From Phycisphaerales bacterium (lineage in GTDB: Bacteria; Planctomycetota; Phycisphaerae; Sedimentisphaerales; UBA12454): a stretch of 64,000 bases of DNA. The stretch spans positions 34,412-98,411 of the forward strand of contig PLMU01000010.1 of the NCBI GenBank assembly GCA_003142595.1. The letters run 5' to 3'. Below, in pieces: positions 34,434-42,912 of this stretch; the stretch's first letter is position 1; the number at the start of each line of letters is the position of its first letter. Made by a program: the position numbers and the translations under genes. Below the pieces are notes generated by a model. It was given only the letters and a program-made list of their open reading frames with translations. It was not told where the DNA came from and made no database searches.

Positions 34434-37058
34434 TTAAATAGTCCTCTGAACTTTGACTATTTCATATACCTCAAAAATATCGCCTGTTTTTATGTCGTCG
34501 AAACCGGCAATTTTTATGCCGCATTCAAGCCCCGCGCGAACTTGTCTCGCGTCGTCTTTGAAATGCTTGAGAGATTCAATCTGGCAGTTATCCCGAAGTA
34601 TGACGTTGTCGCGAATGAGCCTGACTCGGGCGTTACGGGCGACTTCGCCTTGTTCCACCATACAGCCGGCAATTGTGCCGACGTTTGAAACTTTGAATGT
34701 ATCACGAACCACAGCTTTGCCGATGCTGTTGATTTTTTCTTCCGGTTCGAGCATTCCGCTCATCGCCTTTTTAAGGTCGTCCGTTATCTTGTATATAATG
34801 CTGTATAAGCGGATATCTATGCCTTTACCCTCGGCAAGTTTTCCCGCCTTGTCTTCAGGCACAACATTAAAACCTATAATCAGCGCCTTTGATGCCTCTG
34901 CAAGTATGACATCGCCTTCCGAAATCCCGCCGACTGCCGCGTGAAGAATCTTGACCTGCACTTCTGATGTGCTCAGGTCGGTCAGATATTTTGTTAATAC
35001 ATCGACAGACCCCTGAACGTCGGCTCGTATAATTATATTAACATCTTTTGTCTTGCCCGCTTCAATCTGGCTGAAGAGATTTTCCATTGTTACAAGCGAA
35101 CGTGTGCTCAGTGCCGCCTTGCGGGCAAGAGATTTTTTCTCTTCCGCTGCCGCTTTAGCCTTATTTATATCGCTCAGACAGTAAAATCTGTCGCCTGCCT
35201 GCGGAACATCGTTAAGCCCGGAAACTTCAACCGGCATCGCGCTTATGGCCTGAGGGATTGACCTTCCGGTGCTGTCTTTTAATGTTCTTATTCTGCCATA
35301 GCCTCCGCCGGCAAGAATGATATCGCCTTTTTTGAGTTTTCCTTCCTGTATAAGCAGTGTCGCCATAGGACCTTTACTCGGATTAATTTTCGCCTCGACT
35401 ACCCAGCCGACAGCCGGTATTGTCGGGTCCGCCTTCAAATCAAGAAGTTCAGTTGCGTAATCCAAATGCTCCAATAGCTCTTCGATTCCTATGCCTTTGG
35501 TTGCGCTGGTTTTGACGACATCAGTTTTTCCGCCCCATTCGGTAGGGACAAGTTCGTGTTCGGCCAATTGTCCGTAAATTCTGTTTGTGTCCACGCCCGG
35601 CAGGTCGATTTTATTCAGGGCAACAATTATATGAACGCCTGCGGCCTTGGCATGGCTAATCGCTTCAATTGTCTGCGGCATTATGCCGTCATCAGCGGCA
35701 ACGACAAGCACGACTATATCAGTCATATTTGCGCCGCGTGCCCGCATCGCCGTGAATGCTTCGTGGCCGGGAGTGTCTAAGAACGTAACTTTTTTTGGAC
35801 TATCTTTATCGCCCCACATTACCTGGTAGGCGCCGATATGCTGTGTTATGCCGCCTGCCTCGCCCGCCGCGACCTTTGCCGAGCGGATTCTGTCAAGCAG
35901 GCTGGTCTTGCCGTGGTCAACGTGACCCAGCATTGTAACAATCGCCGAACGCTTTTGAAGATTGTCCTTCGGTCTGTTTGCGAACTCTTCTGCTATTGTT
36001 TGTTCCAGAGACAATCTTTGCTGAACAACAAGCTCAGTCCCAAAATCAAGGGCGATAAGTTCGGCAGTTTCGGCAGGGATAACCTGATTGGCAACGGCCA
36101 TAATTCCATGAGAAATAAGTTTTTCTACTATTTCAGCGGTTTTTACTATTAGTGCCGCTGCTAAATCTTTTACCGTTATCGGCTCGAATACAACCGCTGT
36201 CTCAGGTTTTACTTTTAAAGCTTCTTCAGCTTGTGCTTTTTTGGTCTCGAGTTTCCGGACCGGCCGCAGACGCATTCCTTCGCCGCCGGCTGCTTCAAGT
36301 CTGGCCCGTCTTTCTTCAAGGTCTCGTGACCGAAGTTTGCGAGCCGTCTTTTGATATCGCAATGGTTCTTCGGCAACCGGAGCTTCGCCATGCTTTCGCC
36401 CATGCGTTTTTTTCTTACCTTTTACGGTTTTGTCTTGATCTGCTATTTCTGGTGCGCTTGCAAGCAGCGGCTCGGAGGCCTGTTGCTTATATGCTGGTTT
36501 TGAGGGCCATGTTTTTGGTCTGGGCCGTCCCATTTCTTCAGGTTTTTCGACCCTGATAATCCGCGGCCCGGAAAGTTTAGCAGGCTTTGGTTTTTCCTGT
36601 CGCGGGCCCGCAGGCATTACCGGTGCCGGTGGTTTAGGCGGCTCAATTATGATTTCCGGACCCTTAGTCTTGGCCTTGGCAGCAGGCGGCGACTGTATTT
36701 GACTGATTTGAGTCTCTGTTTGGGGCTGTTCGGTTTCTAATACTGCCGTCTGAACAGTCTCTGTTTCCTCAGTTCCGGCAGGTTTCTCTTCGGTTGCCGC
36801 TGCAGGCTCTTCCTGGGGTTTCTCGATTTTTTTCTTTTTCTTGACGCGAGCCTTGGTTAGGTCAACCACTGCGGCTGTTTCTACCGCCGTTGTATGCGTT
36901 CCTTCGCTGAACCATTCGCGTATTGTCGCTGCCAACCCTGCCGATATCGTTGACATATGATTTTTTATATCAAGACCTTCGGCCTGGCATTTATCAATTA
37001 TTGCTTTGCTGTTAACTCCAAGCTCTTTAGCTAATAGATGAACTCGTGTGATTGCCAA
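34434..37058 (-). CDS. infB: Translation initiation factor IF-2
   Basis: 874 aa GTPase that places initiator tRNA on the 30S subunit. The N-terminal IF2_N domain ([29 protein letters not shown]) is followed by a long Pro/Lys/Glu-rich linker. A second IF2_N-like domain ([26 protein letters not shown]) comes next, then the G domain: [37 protein letters not shown]-terminal beta-barrel domains complete it. The start lies 31 nt after nusA. Confidence 0.97.
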   Translation of the reverse strand: MAITRVHLLAKELGVNSKAIIDKCQAEGLDIKNHMSTISAGLAATIREWFSEGTHTTAVETAAVVDLTKARVKKKKKIEKPQEEPAAATEEKPAGTEETETVQTAVLETEQPQTETQISQIQSPPAAKAKTKGPEIIIEPPKPPAPVMPAGPRQEKPKPAKLSGPRIIRVEKPEEMGRPRPKTWPSKPAYKQQASEPLLASAPEIADQDKTVKGKKKTHGRKHGEAPVAEEPLRYQKTARKLRSRDLEERRARLEAAGGEGMRLRPVRKLETKKAQAEEALKVKPETAVVFEPITVKDLAAALIVKTAEIVEKLISHGIMAVANQVIPAETAELIALDFGTELVVQQRLSLEQTIAEEFANRPKDNLQKRSAIVTMLGHVDHGKTSLLDRIRSAKVAAGEAGGITQHIGAYQVMWGDKDSPKKVTFLDTPGHEAFTAMRARGANMTDIVVLVVAADDGIMPQTIEAISHAKAAGVHIIVALNKIDLPGVDTNRIYGQLAEHELVPTEWGGKTDVVKTSATKGIGIEELLEHLDYATELLDLKADPTIPAVGWVVEAKINPSKGPMATLLIQEGKLKKGDIILAGGGYGRIRTLKDSTGRSIPQAISAMPVEVSGLNDVPQAGDRFYCLSDINKAKAAAEEKKSLARKAALSTRSLVTMENLFSQIEAGKTKDVNIIIRADVQGSVDVLTKYLTDLSTSEVQVKILHAAVGGISEGDVILAEASKALIIGFNVVPEDKAGKLAEGKGIDIRLYSIIYKITDDLKKAMSGMLEPEEKINSIGKAVVRDTFKVSNVGTIAGCMVEQGEVARNARVRLIRDNVILRDNCQIESLKHFKDDARQVRAGLECGIKIAGFDDIKTGDIFEVYEIVKVQRTI

Positions 37059-37089
37059 CCTGATTGGGCTCCAAAAAATATATTTTTAC

Positions 37090-38331
37090 CTATTGAGGAC
37101 TTTCCTCTTTAGGTTCTTCTATTACCTTGATTTCTTCTTCAAGAATCACTTGCGCTATTGTCGGCGGGGCTTCTGCCGTCTGTTTCTTGGCAAGGTCTTC
37201 GGCAAGACGTGTTACCTTTACGGCCATTTCCGGGGTAATTCCTATTTCTTTTACCAGCGGATCGGCTCCAATCTCCGCCAGGTCAAGCACTGATATTATG
37301 CCGAGCGCGATTAGTTTATCGATGAACGTATCGTCCAGACCTTCAATATCTTTAAGGCCGTTTGTAAGCCTTTCTAATTCCTGGTTATATTCATCCGGCG
37401 TTAGTATATCGATGTCCCAGTCTGTAAGCCTTGCCGCAAGTCTGACATTTTGCCCGTGTTTGCCGATTGCAAGACTCAACTGGTCTTCGGGAACTACGAC
37501 CGTTGCTCCGCCCAGTTCGAAGCACAACGCCACCTGAGAGCATTTTGCCGGCATAAGAGAATTGGCGATTAACTCGTGAGATGATTCGTTCCATCTGACG
37601 ATATCTATTTTTTCTCCGCCGAGCTCATCGACGATATTTCTTATTCTGCTGCCGCGAACGCCCACGCATGCGCCGACCGCGTCAACCTTTGGGTCGTTCG
37701 ACAGAACCGCTATCTTGGTCCTGTATCCGGCTTCGCGGGCCAGTGCCTTGATTTCAATTATGCCTTCGGCTACTTCCGGAACTTCAAGCTCGAAAAGCCT
37801 GCGGATAAAATCAGGATGTGTTCGCGAGAGAACTATTTTTACCTGGCTGGCGTTCTCTCGAACATCGAGTATCAGGCTGCGGACTCTTTCGGCGACATGA
37901 TGGCTCTGGCCGCTGATTTGCTCGCTTTTGGGCAATACGGCTTCTGTTCTGTTGTTAATATTTATTATCAGAGACCCGCCTTCATAGCGTATTACTGTGC
38001 CGCTGACGATTTCGCCTTTTCGTTCGACAAATTCGTCATATACGCTTTGCCGTTCGTCGGCCTTTATTTTTTGAATCATTACCTGTTTTGCCGTTTGAGC
38101 AGGTATTCTGCCGAGCCGTTTAATGTCTATTAGCTCGCCGTCCTTGTAGGCTATCATATCGCCGGTTTGGCGGTCGATTGTAACCTTAATATCCGCCTCT
38201 ACATCGGTTTTTCCGAAGTATTTTTTCGCGGCAGATATCATTGCAGACTCCAGGTCCTGGAATATGGACTCGCGGTCGATATTCTTATCGCGTGCGATAT
38301 TGTCTACTATTCTTACCAGTTCCTGATTCAT
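37090..38331 (-). CDS. nusA: Transcription termination/antitermination factor NusA
   Basis: About 413 aa. The track begins at 38373, but ATG 38331 ([24 protein letters not shown]) with AAGG upstream is the natural start. The N-terminal RNAP-binding domain is followed by S1 ([29 protein letters not shown]), then KH1/KH2 ([52 protein letters not shown]). One helix-hairpin-helix repeat ([28 protein letters not shown]) ends the protein. rimP, usually upstream of nusA, is absent here; a non-coding leader precedes the gene. Confidence 0.95.
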   Translation of the reverse strand: MNQELVRIVDNIARDKNIDRESIFQDLESAMISAAKKYFGKTDVEADIKVTIDRQTGDMIAYKDGELIDIKRLGRIPAQTAKQVMIQKIKADERQSVYDEFVERKGEIVSGTVIRYEGGSLIININNRTEAVLPKSEQISGQSHHVAERVRSLILDVRENASQVKIVLSRTHPDFIRRLFELEVPEVAEGIIEIKALAREAGYRTKIAVLSNDPKVDAVGACVGVRGSRIRNIVDELGGEKIDIVRWNESSHELIANSLMPAKCSQVALCFELGGATVVVPEDQLSLAIGKHGQNVRLAARLTDWDIDILTPDEYNQELERLTNGLKDIEGLDDTFIDKLIALGIISVLDLAEIGADPLVKEIGITPEMAVKVTRLAEDLAKKQTAEAPPTIAQVILEEEIKVIEEPKEESPQ

Positions 38332-38373
38332 TATGAGCCTTCCATAAATCAAAAAAAATGGAAACTTCCACAA

Positions 38374-38762
38374 TTAGAACGTTTCCACATCAAAAGCTAC
38401 CATTTCTGTCCTCTGCCGGTTTACATCCGAACACCCTCCGCGACAGATTCAGCAAAAATTGCCTTCAAAACAAAAGCGTTCCCAAGCCGCGCATAAGTCC
38501 CGTGCGGCCAATTAATTGTAGCCGCCCGGCTACACACGTCTGTATAATCCAATAAATATCATAGCTTCCCTTAGTTCTATTTCTACTCAAACAGTTAAGT
38601 AACGGGCAATTATACTTTCACATTATTCTTTGTCAAACAATTAAAAAGCGAAATATAGTCGCTAGTTGATAGTTCATAGTTGATAGTCGCTGGTCATAAA
38701 TCGTTTATTTGCGTTGTTGGAAATGATGTAAGTGCTTATTTTGAAAAATAAATAAAGGAGTT
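38374..38762. other. Non-coding leader upstream of nusA and AT-rich spacer
   Basis: No gene is supported here. 38460-38540 is GC-richer and contains a perfect hairpin, GTAGCC-GCCC-GGCTAC (38518-38533), on the nusA side. 38660-38700 carries a short tandem word (GTTGATAGTTCATAGTTGATAGTCG) of a common intergenic repeat type. A structured leader of nusA is possible but I cannot name it. Confidence 0.35.
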
Positions 38763-38894
38763 ATGGAATTTTTTTTTAAAAAAAGCGCAAGTTTCTTTGC
38801 AAAACGCGCAAGTTTAATTGTTTTGCTCCTCGAAAAGCTAAAAAGCGCAAAAAAATTTGCTGTAAGTGCAGTAAAAATGCGCGAAATGAACTAA
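38763..38894 (+). CDS. Possible 43-aa basic hydrophobic peptide
   Basis: Too short for the track. ATG at 38763 with AAAGGAG ending only 2 nt upstream, which is closer than ideal. It encodes MEFFFKKSASFFAKRASLIVLLLEKL and continues to TAA at 38892-38894. The peptide is rich in Lys, Phe, Ala and Leu and could form one amphipathic or membrane helix. No family is recognised. The DNA is repetitive (GCGCAAGTTT and AAAAAGCGCAA words), so it may be chance coding. Confidence 0.25.
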   Translation: MEFFFKKSASFFAKRASLIVLLLEKLKSAKKFAVSAVKMREMN

Positions 38895-39016
38895 AAATAA
38901 AAAAAGTTAGAGGAAAATGAGGGGAAAATGATGAAAAATGACACTAAAAAGGCAATTTTTGAAAGGTTTTTAGGAAAAAAATTGATTAATCTTTAATATC
39001 CAGAATTACGGTAGCC

Positions 39017-39071
39017 ATCCCGATGCGTTGGGACTTCCGTTGCACTTCAGCTAAGGCACTAAGACACTAAG
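39017..39071. repeat. Diverged copy of the CCCGATGCGTCGGGA dispersed repeat plus AAGGCACTAAGACACTAAG
   Basis: ATCCCGATGCGTTGGGACTTCCGTTGCACTTCAG matches, with several changes, the unit at 10453-10490. It is followed by CTAAGGCACTAAGACACTAAG, itself a short direct repeat. Confidence 0.45.
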
Positions 39072-39093
39072 ATAAAAAGATATATTTTTACTT

Positions 39094-39121
39094 TTGTTGA
39101 AATAGGAATGAGGGATATAAT
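39094..39121 (+). promoter_or_regulatory. Possible promoter of the AT-rich island
   Basis: TTGTTG (39094-39099), a 16-nt spacer and a perfect TATAAT (39116-39121). It lies upstream of the small ORFs and the methyltransferase remnant. Confidence 0.4.
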
Positions 39122-39133
39122 ACTAAGCTGAAT

Positions 39134-39162
39134 CGAGGTAAAAAATTATGGATGATGACAAC
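39134..39162 (+). repeat. 29-bp direct repeat, copy 1
   Basis: CGAGGTAAAAAATTATGGATGATGACAAC. It matches copy 2 at 39401-39429 at 27 of 29 positions, and each copy reads as a Shine-Dalgarno plus ATG GAT GAT GAC AAC. Confidence 0.8.
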
Positions 39163-39232
39163 TATAAAATTTGAACTCATTCAAAAATTTCTAAAGAGAT
39201 GATTTATAATCTTATCGGTTAAGGAGTAAAAA

Positions 39233-39379
39233 ATGGAAAATTCAAACGTAAAAAATACATCTCAATCTGACAAAGAAGAAGAAATTAAAAAAGTAAAAAA
39301 AACTTTTGAGGAAATTGCTACCCAAGAGAAAGGCCCAAAAAAAGAAAACGAAAAAGACGATTTATATAGAAAAAAATAA
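39233..39379 (+). CDS. Small 48-aa highly charged protein
   Basis: Not in the track. ATG 39233 is preceded by AAGGAG with good spacing. It encodes MENSNVKNTSQSDKEEEIKKVKKT and continues FEEIATQEKGPKKENEKDDLYRKK. About half of the residues are Lys, Glu or Asp, and it is predicted helical or disordered with no membrane segment. It lies between the two copies of a 29-bp direct repeat, just upstream of a decayed restriction-modification island. No family is recognised. The strong Shine-Dalgarno makes translation plausible; an antitoxin-like or phage-like accessory role would be speculation. Confidence 0.4.
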   Translation: MENSNVKNTSQSDKEEEIKKVKKTFEEIATQEKGPKKENEKDDLYRKK

Positions 39380-39400
39380 AATCATTTCGCAAAAGGTGTC

Positions 39401-39429
39401 CGAGGGGAAAAATTATGGATGATGACAAC
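39401..39429 (+). repeat. 29-bp direct repeat, copy 2
   Basis: CGAGGGGAAAAATTATGGATGATGACAAC, 27 of 29 identical to 39134-39162. The ORF from its ATG (MDDDNVIKTEIT) ends just before the methyltransferase remnant. Confidence 0.8.
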
Positions 39430-39457
39430 GTCATAAAAACAGAGATAACATGAAAGG

Positions 39458-39856
39458 ATGAAAATTCAGGAACGCCGGAGAGTTTCAAAAAACAATATGG
39501 CCAAATCATCATCAAACAAAAACCTGCATTCTGCTAAAAATTCCAAGAAGGACGAGTTTTACACTCAACTTGTTGATACCGATATACCATGTGACTATGC
39601 TGGCGCAATGGGTGTTCCTATAACTTTCGTAGATAAATATAATCCAGATTAATTCGAGATTATAGGCCTTGGCATTTCTAATTCTGGTATAGAGATAGGA
39701 GTTAAACCATACAAACAAAAACACAAAAAATATAGAAAAGAAGTTCAAAAAAGAGGCGCAGTTGATGGCGATTTATATATGATTACAAATGGTGTTGTTG
39801 ACGTCCCTTATGCTCGAATTATTATAAGAAATAAGAAAGGTAAAAAAATAATATGA
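39458..39856 (+). pseudogene. Broken EcoRI-family adenine-specific DNA methyltransferase
   Basis: The N-terminal part (MAKSSSNKNLHSAKNSKKDEFYTQLVDTDI) matches the start of EcoRI-type adenine methyltransferases. It jumps directly to CDYAGAMGVPITFVDKYNPD, which belongs near the C-terminus of that family. The catalytic core of roughly 200 residues, with the SAM and NPPF motifs, is missing. The reading frame then meets TAA where the family has a Gln (DKYNPEQFEI) and continues in frame as FEIIGLGISNSGIEIGVKPY...PYARIIIRNKKGKKII to TGA at 39854-39856. So the gene has both an internal deletion and a nonsense mutation. The final TGA overlaps the next ATG (ATGA), preserving the original operon junction. 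Confidence 0.7.
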
Positions 39857-40458
39857 AAGGAATTATTTACATAATGACAACGGCTGTTTCTGGTTTGATA
39901 AAAATAGGACAAACTGGCACGAATAATTATCAGGGGCGAATGCGAACCCTTGAAGCAAACGGTTATTATAATGTAGTCGGATTGAAAATATTTTTTGCAA
40001 TTGAACTTGAAGATTACGAAGACAAAGAAAATCTTTTGAAGGAAATTTTTAGCAAACATGAAGTCGGGAATAGTGAGTTGTTTGCTTTGGACTATGAACT
40101 GGTCAAGCAACTTCTTTTATCATTTGACGGCAAAATTATTTTTCCAAAAGATATAAACAAAGAAAAAGAGTTCAACAATGTTTCAAAAGTTAGAAAGCAG
40201 GGCGAGCGATTTAGTTTTTACAAAAAGGGCCTGAAAAATGGCGATGAAATTGTATTTTGTGATGATAAAGAAATAACCGCAAAAGTTTGTGGCGAGCGAG
40301 AGGTTGAATATGGCGGGCAGATTTGGAAATTATCACCTCTGACTTATAAAATATACGAACAAAAAGGCAAGTTGAACACAAGTGGGGCTTATCAAGGTGC
40401 GGCTTATTTTGAATATAAGGGTAAAAAGTTAAAAGATTTGCCCGATATTGTCAATTAA
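39853..40458 (+). CDS. GIY-YIG (T5orf172-like) nuclease with C-terminal DUF4357-like domain
   Basis: 201 aa. The N-terminus MKGIIYIMTTAVSGLIKIGQTG...YQGRMRTLEANGYYNVVGLKIFFAIE fits the T5orf172 branch of GIY-YIG nucleases, with the GIY-like IIYIM, the YIG-like IKIG and a downstream Arg and Glu (KHEVGNSELFAL). Residues ~130-200 (LKNGDEIVFCDDKEITAKVCGEREVEYGGQIWKLSPLTYKIY...AAYFEYKGKKLKDLP) resemble the DUF4357/RAMA-type domain. It overlaps the broken methyltransferase by ATGA. It seems intact, so it could be a nuclease left without its methylase, or it may be inactive. Strongly AT-rich codon use indicates transfer. Confidence 0.65.
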   Translation: MKGIIYIMTTAVSGLIKIGQTGTNNYQGRMRTLEANGYYNVVGLKIFFAIELEDYEDKENLLKEIFSKHEVGNSELFALDYELVKQLLLSFDGKIIFPKDINKEKEFNNVSKVRKQGERFSFYKKGLKNGDEIVFCDDKEITAKVCGEREVEYGGQIWKLSPLTYKIYEQKGKLNTSGAYQGAAYFEYKGKKLKDLPDIVN

Positions 40459-40473
40459 AAAAAAGACATAAAA

Positions 40474-40692
40474 ATGAAAATTGATTTACATAGAATTCCA
40501 ATTCGTGAGGTGATTGTTGGCTACAAAGACAGCGCCGAGGAGGGTGTGGTGGCTTATGGTGGTAAGCTGGATATTCGCCCTAAATATCAGCGTGAGTTTG
40601 TGTACAAGGAAAAGCAGCGCAATGCCGTGATAGAAACTATCAAAAACACTTTTCCGTTGAATGTGATGTATTGGATGATTAGGGCGGCATAA
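40474..40692 (+). pseudogene. Truncated DUF262 (GmrSD-type) protein
   Basis: 72 aa: MKIDLHRIPIREVIVGYKDSAEEGVVAYGGKLDIRPKYQREFVYKEKQRNAVIETIKNTFPLNVMYWMIRAA. The segment LDIRPKYQREFVYKEKQRNAVIETI is the characteristic N-terminal block of DUF262 proteins, which normally run to several hundred residues with the DGQQR motif and an HNH domain. Here it stops right after NVMYW. It is 15 nt downstream of the GIY-YIG gene and probably formed one defence operon with it and the methyltransferase. Confidence 0.6.
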
Positions 40693-40850
40693 AAATCAGG
40701 ATTGAAGTTCCGGATTTACCCCGCACCAATTCATTTTACCGTAGGGATAGAGGAATGAACCCCACACTTATTTTTTTCAATTAATATAATAGTGAATGAA
40801 TAAGAATATTTGATAAGTGCGGGATAAATGTTAAATAGGTGCGGGACTGC

Positions 40851-40870
40851 GAATTTCAAGTTTGAAATTC
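40851..40870. promoter_or_regulatory. Palindrome immediately upstream of the ykgJ-like promoter
   Basis: GAATTTCAA-GT-TTGAAATTC has perfect 9-bp arms and ends 4 nt before the -35 box. It could be an operator or activator site, or a copy of the TTTCAAATTTGAAA-like intergenic word. Confidence 0.45.
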
Positions 40871-40874
40871 TGGG

Positions 40875-40903
40875 TTGACGGGGTGTTAAAGGTTTCTTAT
40901 AAT
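40875..40903 (+). promoter_or_regulatory. Near-consensus sigma-70 promoter
   Basis: TTGACG (40875-40880), an exact 17-nt spacer and TATAAT (40898-40903), 41 nt upstream of the YkgJ-family ATG. The best sigma-70 match I found in the window. Confidence 0.8.
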
Positions 40904-40944
40904 CCCTCTTCCTTTTTTAAATGAAATGAAGGTCAGGTATAATA

Positions 40945-41370
40945 ATGGCTAAGAAAAAGAAAGCAAAGACGAATTCGTGCGTAAAATGCAGCGGACTGTG
41001 CTGTCGGTATGTGGCACTGGCAATCGACCCGCCGGAGGATAGAGGCGATTTTGACGATATACGCTGGTACCTGGTACATAAAGGCGTTTCGGTTTTCGTA
41101 GATAAGAAAAAATGGTATTTATGCGTTGATAAGAAATGCAAATATTTGTCCGGCAAAGATTATCGCTGCAAAATATATGCAAAAAGGCCGAGGATATGCC
41201 GAGGACACAGCAGCATTGATTGCGAATTAGACAAAAATGATTACGATTACGACCTGCATTTTACTAATGATAAACAGATGGAAGAATATATGAAAGTCAA
41301 ATTCGACAATAACAAAAGAAGCAAACTGACCCCGCCCCTGCAGTTTCCTTCGCTGCGGCAAGAAAACTAA
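40945..41370 (+). CDS. YkgJ-family cysteine-cluster protein
   Basis: 141 aa. Cysteine pattern SCVKCSGLCCRYVAL ... LCVDKKCKYLSGKDYRCKIYAKRPRICRGHSSIDCE is the zinc/iron-chelating YkgJ motif. The N-terminus is Lys-rich (MAKKKKAK). Function of the family is not established. Single gene with a strong promoter. Confidence 0.85.
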   Translation: MAKKKKAKTNSCVKCSGLCCRYVALAIDPPEDRGDFDDIRWYLVHKGVSVFVDKKKWYLCVDKKCKYLSGKDYRCKIYAKRPRICRGHSSIDCELDKNDYDYDLHFTNDKQMEEYMKVKFDNNKRSKLTPPLQFPSLRQEN

Positions 41371-41436
41371 GCGCTGGGGTCTACGCGCGGCTCCGACGCT
41401 AACGCTCAGGGCTTGGAGTGTTGCGGGGCGGTGTTA

Positions 41437-41871
41437 TTAAACTTTTTTGTCGGCGGCGGGAATCGAAGATAAGAAGTCCTGAATTTGCTTTGCCAAATCG
41501 ACAATGGCCTGAAAAGTTATGGGCTTTACCAAATATAGACAACGCTTGGGGTCCAGGCCGTCAAGCACATCACGTTCAGAACGGGAAGTAGTCAAAACAA
41601 CTAAAGGTATCTTTATTAAATCCGGGTCGGTTTTGATTTCATCGATGACTTCCCGGCCGCTCTTTTTGGGCAGATTCAAATCGAGAATAATAAGGTCGGG
41701 ACGCGAGGTGCGGGAAAACTTGTAACGGCGGAAAAGATAATCCGTCGCCTGCACGCCATCATTGACCACACTGAGATGATGAGTGAGGCCGGCTTGTTCG
41801 AAGGCTTCGTTAATGAGAAGAATATCCCCGATGTTGTCTTCCACCCATAAGACCTTTAGCGATTTAGGCAT
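41437..41871 (-). CDS. Single-domain response regulator (Rcp1-like)
   Basis: 144 aa receiver domain with no output domain. LKVLWVEDNIGDILLINEAF gives the acidic pair E11/D12; the phospho-acceptor is D64 in LIILDLNLPKKSG; T94/T95 (VVLTTSRSERD) and K116 (YLVKPI) complete the site. The LNLPKKSG loop and the VEDN start are typical of the Rcp1 group that pairs with bacteriophytochrome-like kinases. The kinase-containing fusion at 42913 is close but on the other strand; partnership is inference. Confidence 0.9.
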   Translation of the reverse strand: MPKSLKVLWVEDNIGDILLINEAFEQAGLTHHLSVVNDGVQATDYLFRRYKFSRTSRPDLIILDLNLPKKSGREVIDEIKTDPDLIKIPLVVLTTSRSERDVLDGLDPKRCLYLVKPITFQAIVDLAKQIQDFLSSIPAADKKV

Positions 41872-41954
41872 TTAAGATTTATTCCTAATTAAAAGGTATT
41901 ACAATTTAACTACCATAATGCTATATGGAACTACAGAATAAGTCAACCATAGAA

Positions 41955-42055
41955 TATGAGAATTAAAAATCAAAAATTAAAATGCAAAATGACAAATAAA
42001 AATGTAAAATGAATTTAAATAGACCCCGCCGAAAGCGGGATTAACGGATTGCGGA
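41955..42055. repeat. Low-complexity AATCAAAAATTAAAATGCAAAATG repeat and CCCGC palindrome
   Basis: AAAAATTAAAATGCAAAATGACAAATAAAAATGTAAAATG is an AT-rich word array of a kind widespread between genes in environmental genomes. It is followed by CCCGC-CGAAA-GCGGG (42026-42040). Confidence 0.45.
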
Positions 42056-42061
42056 GAAACG

Positions 42062-42820
42062 ATGAAACGGGAATACTGGAACGGATTGGCGAATCGATAC
42101 GAGACGGAAGTCTTCGATGTGCTGGGCAACGACAAAAAACACCTGATTTTGGGTCTGGTTAAGAAATACGGGAGTTCGGGGAAAACGGCAAGCGATTACG
42201 GGTGCGGGCCGGGAAAGTTTCTGCCGATATTATCAAAAAATTTCGGGCAGGTAAACGCAATAGATATATCCTATAAGTTCATAGAACAAACGAAAAAGAA
42301 ATACAAACATCTATCAAATATCAAATACCAAACGGCTGATTTGGCAAAGGCGGGGTTAAAACTTGAAAAAACGCATTTCGCGCTGAGCGTAAATATGCTC
42401 ATAATGCCGGCACTGGCGTGCAGGGTGCGGATACTCGATGTTATGACCAAACACCTTTTGAAAAACGGACACCTTGTGCTCGTTGTGCCTTCGCTTGAGT
42501 CGGCGGAACTTGCCAATTTTAGGCTAATCGAGTGGAACCTTCGGATTGGGGTAAAGCCGTCATATGCTGTTCGTGAGGTATTCGGCGATGCGAAAAGGCC
42601 GGACTACCTGAACTTGTGCCAGGGGGTTGTGCCTGTAGATGGAGTGCCGACGAAACATTACCTGAAAGAAGAGCTTGCGGCGGAGCTTTCGAGCAGGGGA
42701 ATGCGGGTTGTAGATATTCGCAAAATCGAATACCTTTGGGATACAGAGTTTGAACGACCGCCTAAATGGATGAAAGAGCCATATCCGTGGGACTGGTTGG
42801 TTGTCGCAAGGAAGAAGTGA
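42062..42820 (+). CDS. Class I SAM-dependent methyltransferase
   Basis: 252 aa. Motif I is ASDYGCGPGKFLPILSKNFGQVNAIDIS; post-I and motif II-like blocks are KYQTADLAKAGL and HFALSVNMLIM; HLLKNGHLVLVVPS is the motif III region. The C-terminal half has no conserved features I can name. GGAG precedes the ATG. It is a stand-alone gene; substrate unknown, more likely a small molecule or a lipid than nucleic acid, but that is a guess. Confidence 0.8.
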   Translation: MKREYWNGLANRYETEVFDVLGNDKKHLILGLVKKYGSSGKTASDYGCGPGKFLPILSKNFGQVNAIDISYKFIEQTKKKYKHLSNIKYQTADLAKAGLKLEKTHFALSVNMLIMPALACRVRILDVMTKHLLKNGHLVLVVPSLESAELANFRLIEWNLRIGVKPSYAVREVFGDAKRPDYLNLCQGVVPVDGVPTKHYLKEELAAELSSRGMRVVDIRKIEYLWDTEFERPPKWMKEPYPWDWLVVARKK

Positions 42821-42912
42821 AAAGTTAAAAGTGAAAAATGAAAAATTGAGGAACCGCCGGAGGCGGAATTTGGGATTTGAAATCTGCAAAAAAAGGGATA
42901 TGATAATAATAT

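Larger units (their letters stand above)
40693..40944. other. Gap downstream of the defence remnants
   Basis: No gene. It contains three GCGGG(A/G)-type short words (CCCCGCACC, GTGCGGGATAAA, GTGCGGGACTGC) spaced through AT-rich DNA, then the palindrome and promoter listed separately. Confidence 0.3.

Noticed and set aside
38374-39232. A rimP gene upstream of nusA, as in many bacteria
   Set aside because: No ORF with RimP features in either strand; only small ORFs, repeats and AT-rich spacer.
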